Below, one piece after another: positions 61,218 to 64,000 of a DNA stretch of 64,000 nt. The notes beneath the pieces were generated by a model, which worked only from the letters and a program-made list of their open reading frames with translations, had not been told where the DNA came from and did no database searches. The position numbers and the translations under genes were made by a program. The stretch is from Impatiens glandulifera (taxonomy: Eukaryota > Streptophyta > Magnoliopsida > Ericales > Balsaminaceae). Within the stretch, counting starts at the first letter, position 1; every line of letters begins with the position of its first letter. Where the stretch lies: the NCBI RefSeq assembly GCF_907164915.1, contig NC_061866.1:39434320-39498319 (forward strand), read 5' to 3'.

Positions 61218-61423
61218 TTAAGAATAGATTATTTTTTTACCTTAAATTTCACATCATATTGATTTCATACTAATAAATATTCTCGTACTATTTTTGTTAA
61301 CATGTACGTACAATGCCGCCAAAAAAACTCATCAAGACATTCAAGGGGATGATTTCACAAGTAGGCGACCTTATGACCCGAGGGGGGTCTTTAGGGAGCC
61401 GGTGAGAGCATTTAGGGGACTCG

Positions 61424-62794
61424 GTGCCTTCAGGGGGTCCAATATTAAATCTTGTCTCAATATCTTCTTTCATACCAAATCAGCCACAAGAGGAGGATTA
61501 TGCTCATGATTTCATTGAGAGTACGTTTCCGGGGGCAGAGCAGGATCAGGAGGATGAGGAGGCTGAGCATGAGCAGGAGCATCATGAGGATGACCAGTCC
61601 ACTCCGGACACGGCTGGTACCGGTAAATTTTTATAAATTTTTATTGTTTATAATGTTTATAATATTTTTTATCTAATAATAATAATTTGTTTCTTTTACA
61701 GGTTCTTCCTCCATGCAGAGATGAGGTCGGAATAAGAATATCGAGCTTGCTAAAAGGGCTCAAGGATCTAAAGTGCAACTGAGTTTTGGAGACATGGATG
61801 GGAGGCCAGATGGTGATGCGAGGCGTATGTGGTCTCGACATGTGGGGTTGATGGTGCAGGACCCTTAACTCATCTCACATCGCCAATTAAAGTGGAGAGC
61901 TTTGAGTACCGACCAACTCGATTCATTGTGGCGTGCTATGACGGTAAGAAATTGAACCTTAATTAACATTAAAATGAAGTTTTTATAAATTCGGTGGTTT
62001 TATTTTTAAGGATCCATTTGAGAATACATATATGTATATTGATACGTTTAGAGAAGTCGGGATGGCACACGCCAAACAAATATAGGATAGGTGGCACTCT
62101 AATTTGAGTCGGGATTATGTCCGGATTCATAACGGAGATGAGGCGGCTATGCTTGCGCATCCACCACCATGTTATGATCTAGCAGATTGGGAGTTCCTCT
62201 AAAGACACCACTTCTTCACCGAGAATTTCAAGGTACGTATAATTTCAAAATTAAAATATGTATTGACGAGTTTTATTCTAACTTCTTTTTTATTTTAAAT
62301 GCAGAAAAAAAGCTCAATCAATGTTGGCAACATAAAACAAGTGAAGTTTCCGCACCATACGGGCAGTAAACCATTTTCGCGCTTAGAAGAAGAATTTGTA
62401 TGTACATTATTCAATTATACCTATTATAAATAATTTAACTAATTTACTGATGAACACTAAATTATTTGAACAGACGACTAAACTCGGACGTCCACCAACT
62501 ATCAAAGAAAGGTTTAGAAAGACTCAAACTCCAAGACCCACCAAAGACAACCCGATCCTGACGTTGAACCCAATGTCACAAGAGAAGATCGTAAGTTAAT
62601 AAATAAGTTTAATTGAAAATTTAATAGAACTACACATCTTATACAATGAAACTTTGAAATGTGCAGGGGGAATTGAACAAGTGATTAACGACACGCTCAA
62701 TATCTCCGACTTTGAAGTGACCGAAAAATTGTTCGGGCCCCAACGACACGGGATGGTGATGAGTATGGGGTCAGGCATGCGGCCAACGCGTTTT
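61424..62794 (+). pseudogene. TNPA-like (Transposase_24) pseudogene of the CACTA element
   Basis: Exon-like segments with GT-AG borders: up to 61622, 61702-61943, 62011-62232, 62305-62397, 62474-62590, 62667-62794. They encode an acidic N-terminus (EDEEAEHEQEHHEDD), then IELAKRAQGSKVQLSFGDMD, WSRHVGLMVQD, WHSNLSRDYV, KFPHHTGSKPFSRLEEEF, LGRPPTIKERFRKTQTP and KLFGPQRHGMV, the ordered signature of plant En/Spm TNPA-type proteins. Stops occur in the second and third exons (near 61724, 61867, 62082, 62202). The last exon is cut by an LTR at 62795. Confidence 0.8.
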
Positions 62795-64000
62795 TGTTAG
62801 GATCTAGATCGCGGATGGGGAACCGGGGTCCGGCCGGTTAACACTTTCTAACAACACTCAACGGTTGGTGTTTAATCCGGTTAAAGATTAACACCGGGTT
62901 TCAATACTACACATACTGTCACAAACCCTTGAACCGAGTTCAAGTGCGGAAGTGGTTTGTTTCAGACTGAAGCAACACACACACAAGATGAATAGAGATA
63001 GGTTTTGGAGAATATCGGTTTGGAGATTAGGAGGTCGGTTTTAGGTTTAGTGAATCGGTTAGAATGATGTAAGTCGGTTAGGATAGTACGAATCGGTTAG
63101 GATATTACGAGTCGGTTAGGATATTGAGTCGATTGGAAAATAGAGTCGGTTAGGATATTGAGTCGGTTGGAAAATAGACCTGAAAGAAAGTAAAGAACAA
63201 GACACAAGTTTTTATGGATGTTCGGAGATAAAACTCCTACGTCACCCATTTTCTCGAAACCGCGAGAAAGATATTCACTAAGGAATACTCAACCACACTA
63301 CACAATCGAGTCTTATTTACTGCTCGATAATCACTTTTACAATTTTCACAGAAATTGTAATCACACTTAAGCTCTCAATCTTGTAGAGAGATAAACACAC
63401 TTAATTTATCTTGTCTTGTATCTTGGTTTTTCGTGTCTAGTATGCTTTGCCTCTTCAGCTCCTTTTATAGATGAAATGTGCCAACGGTCACATTTCTTCA
63501 ACGGATACCTTCAGGGTCATCCTTGAGTCTGATTGGTTGAGCAGAGGTTCAACCTTGCATTAAATGCGGTTCTAGTTTCCAAGGCATAGGTCAAACCGAC
63601 TAGATTTGTCTTTTCCTTAATATAGCAACTATCGGTTGGACAGTTCCCTACACCTGGAAGGTTGCGCCTCTGACTTATCCTAGAGTGGAAAGATCTCTTC
63701 AGGAAATCTTCTGCAGCCTGCAGAGTATCATCAGACTTGTATGGATATGGCAATGTCACAGTCTTATCCTTTGATGTTATCTTCTGCAAATACACAAAGT
63801 ATCTGTTTGCACCGATTTGTAAGTTGTACTTAGTTTGATATTCTTGACTTCTTTCTCTAAGTAGTCTTCTCTTCATTTCGGTTCATTAAGTCTACCGGTT
63901 GTTCAAATTCAACCTGATAACTTCAGGTTTGTTCATTTGCTTCTTCTGGCCGATTTGATATTCATCCTGATAACTTCAGGTTTGTTCATTTGCTTCTTCT
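62795..64000 (-). mobile_element. LTR, inverted relative of the solo LTR at 18.3 kb, running off the right edge
   Basis: The plus strand begins TGTTAGGATCTAG here, so the minus-strand LTR ends CTAGATCCTAACA, as at 19585. Shared blocks include the ctcctacgtcaccc region and the ORF region. A ~51-bp tandem repeat (aacttcaggtttgttcattt) lies at 63918-64000. It has inserted into the TNPA-like pseudogene, so it is younger than the CACTA element. Confidence 0.8.
63517..63876 (-). other. ORF within the right-edge LTR
   Basis: 119 codons (RLLRERSQEYQTKYNLQIGA, RRNLPGVGNCPTDSCYIK), aligning without gaps to the frame at 18561-18842 and reading further than it. No recognised domain; coding status unproven. 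Confidence 0.3.

Noticed and set aside
61294..61509. 71-codon plus-strand frame starting the TNPA-like region
   Set aside because: Its first residues may be the true N-terminus but the rest is out of frame with the conserved exons, so only the 61424 frame and later exons were used.

Overview
The window is nuclear DNA of a flowering plant, probably a eudicot. It is AT-rich, its genes carry introns with GT-AG borders, the only well-preserved host genes are plant nuclear genes, and most of the rest is layered transposable-element debris of plant-typical families. The species cannot be named from this.

Host genes. (1) A minus-strand promoter and 5' leader exon at 403-562 belongs to a gene that leaves the window on the left. 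(2) A P-class pentatricopeptide-repeat (PPR) organellar protein gene (minus, 15625-10902) has a 994-codon first exon and, by my reading, a 14-codon last exon 1.7 kb away. (3) A nine-exon gene for an organelle-targeted bacterial-type (type IA) DNA topoisomerase lies at 39260-44447 (plus, 1129 aa). (4) The six-exon gene for RPB6, the shared subunit of nuclear RNA polymerases, lies at 48207-45548 (minus, 141 aa). Genes 3 and 4 are convergent with about 1.1 kb between their stop codons. All exon phases of genes 3 and 4 add up to uninterrupted frames.

Transposable elements, left to right. A Ty3/gypsy element lacking RT and most of IN (1467-7774, minus) has a second, oppositely oriented gag-protease copy inside it; that copy carries a small hAT element (3087-4034). 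A PPR-flanking MITE and a SINE inside a decayed acidic-repeat ORF follow. Next come a solo LTR with 5-bp target duplication (18293-19585), an ORF1-only LINE remnant (about 19870-21490) and a gypsy gag relic (22150-23530). A 6.5-kb LINE with a 17-bp target duplication (26017-32545, minus) sits in an older LTR-like sequence. The 35.5-38.4 kb interval holds a Mutator-type MITE, a hAT-type element containing Helitron ends, and a Mutator-type foldback element with a SINE in its loop. A complete but dead Ty1/copia element lies at 50860-55560. An LTR-like region has a 131-bp palindrome-rich tandem array (56786-57650). A CACTA (En/Spm) remnant with palindromic subterminal-like repeats, a DUF4216 coding piece and a TNPA-like pseudogene (58.8-62.8 kb) is cut by an LTR that runs off the right edge. 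That LTR is an inverted relative of the solo LTR at 18.3 kb.

No bacterial-style operon, CRISPR array or obviously new multigene system is present. The most unusual items are the inverted gypsy duplication whose second arm serves as an empty-site control for the hAT insertion, the transposase-less hAT that keeps a BED zinc-finger ORF, the nested-palindrome satellite inside an LTR, the Helitrons with tRNA-like boxes, and an ATGA-overlapping upstream ORF in the topoisomerase leader.
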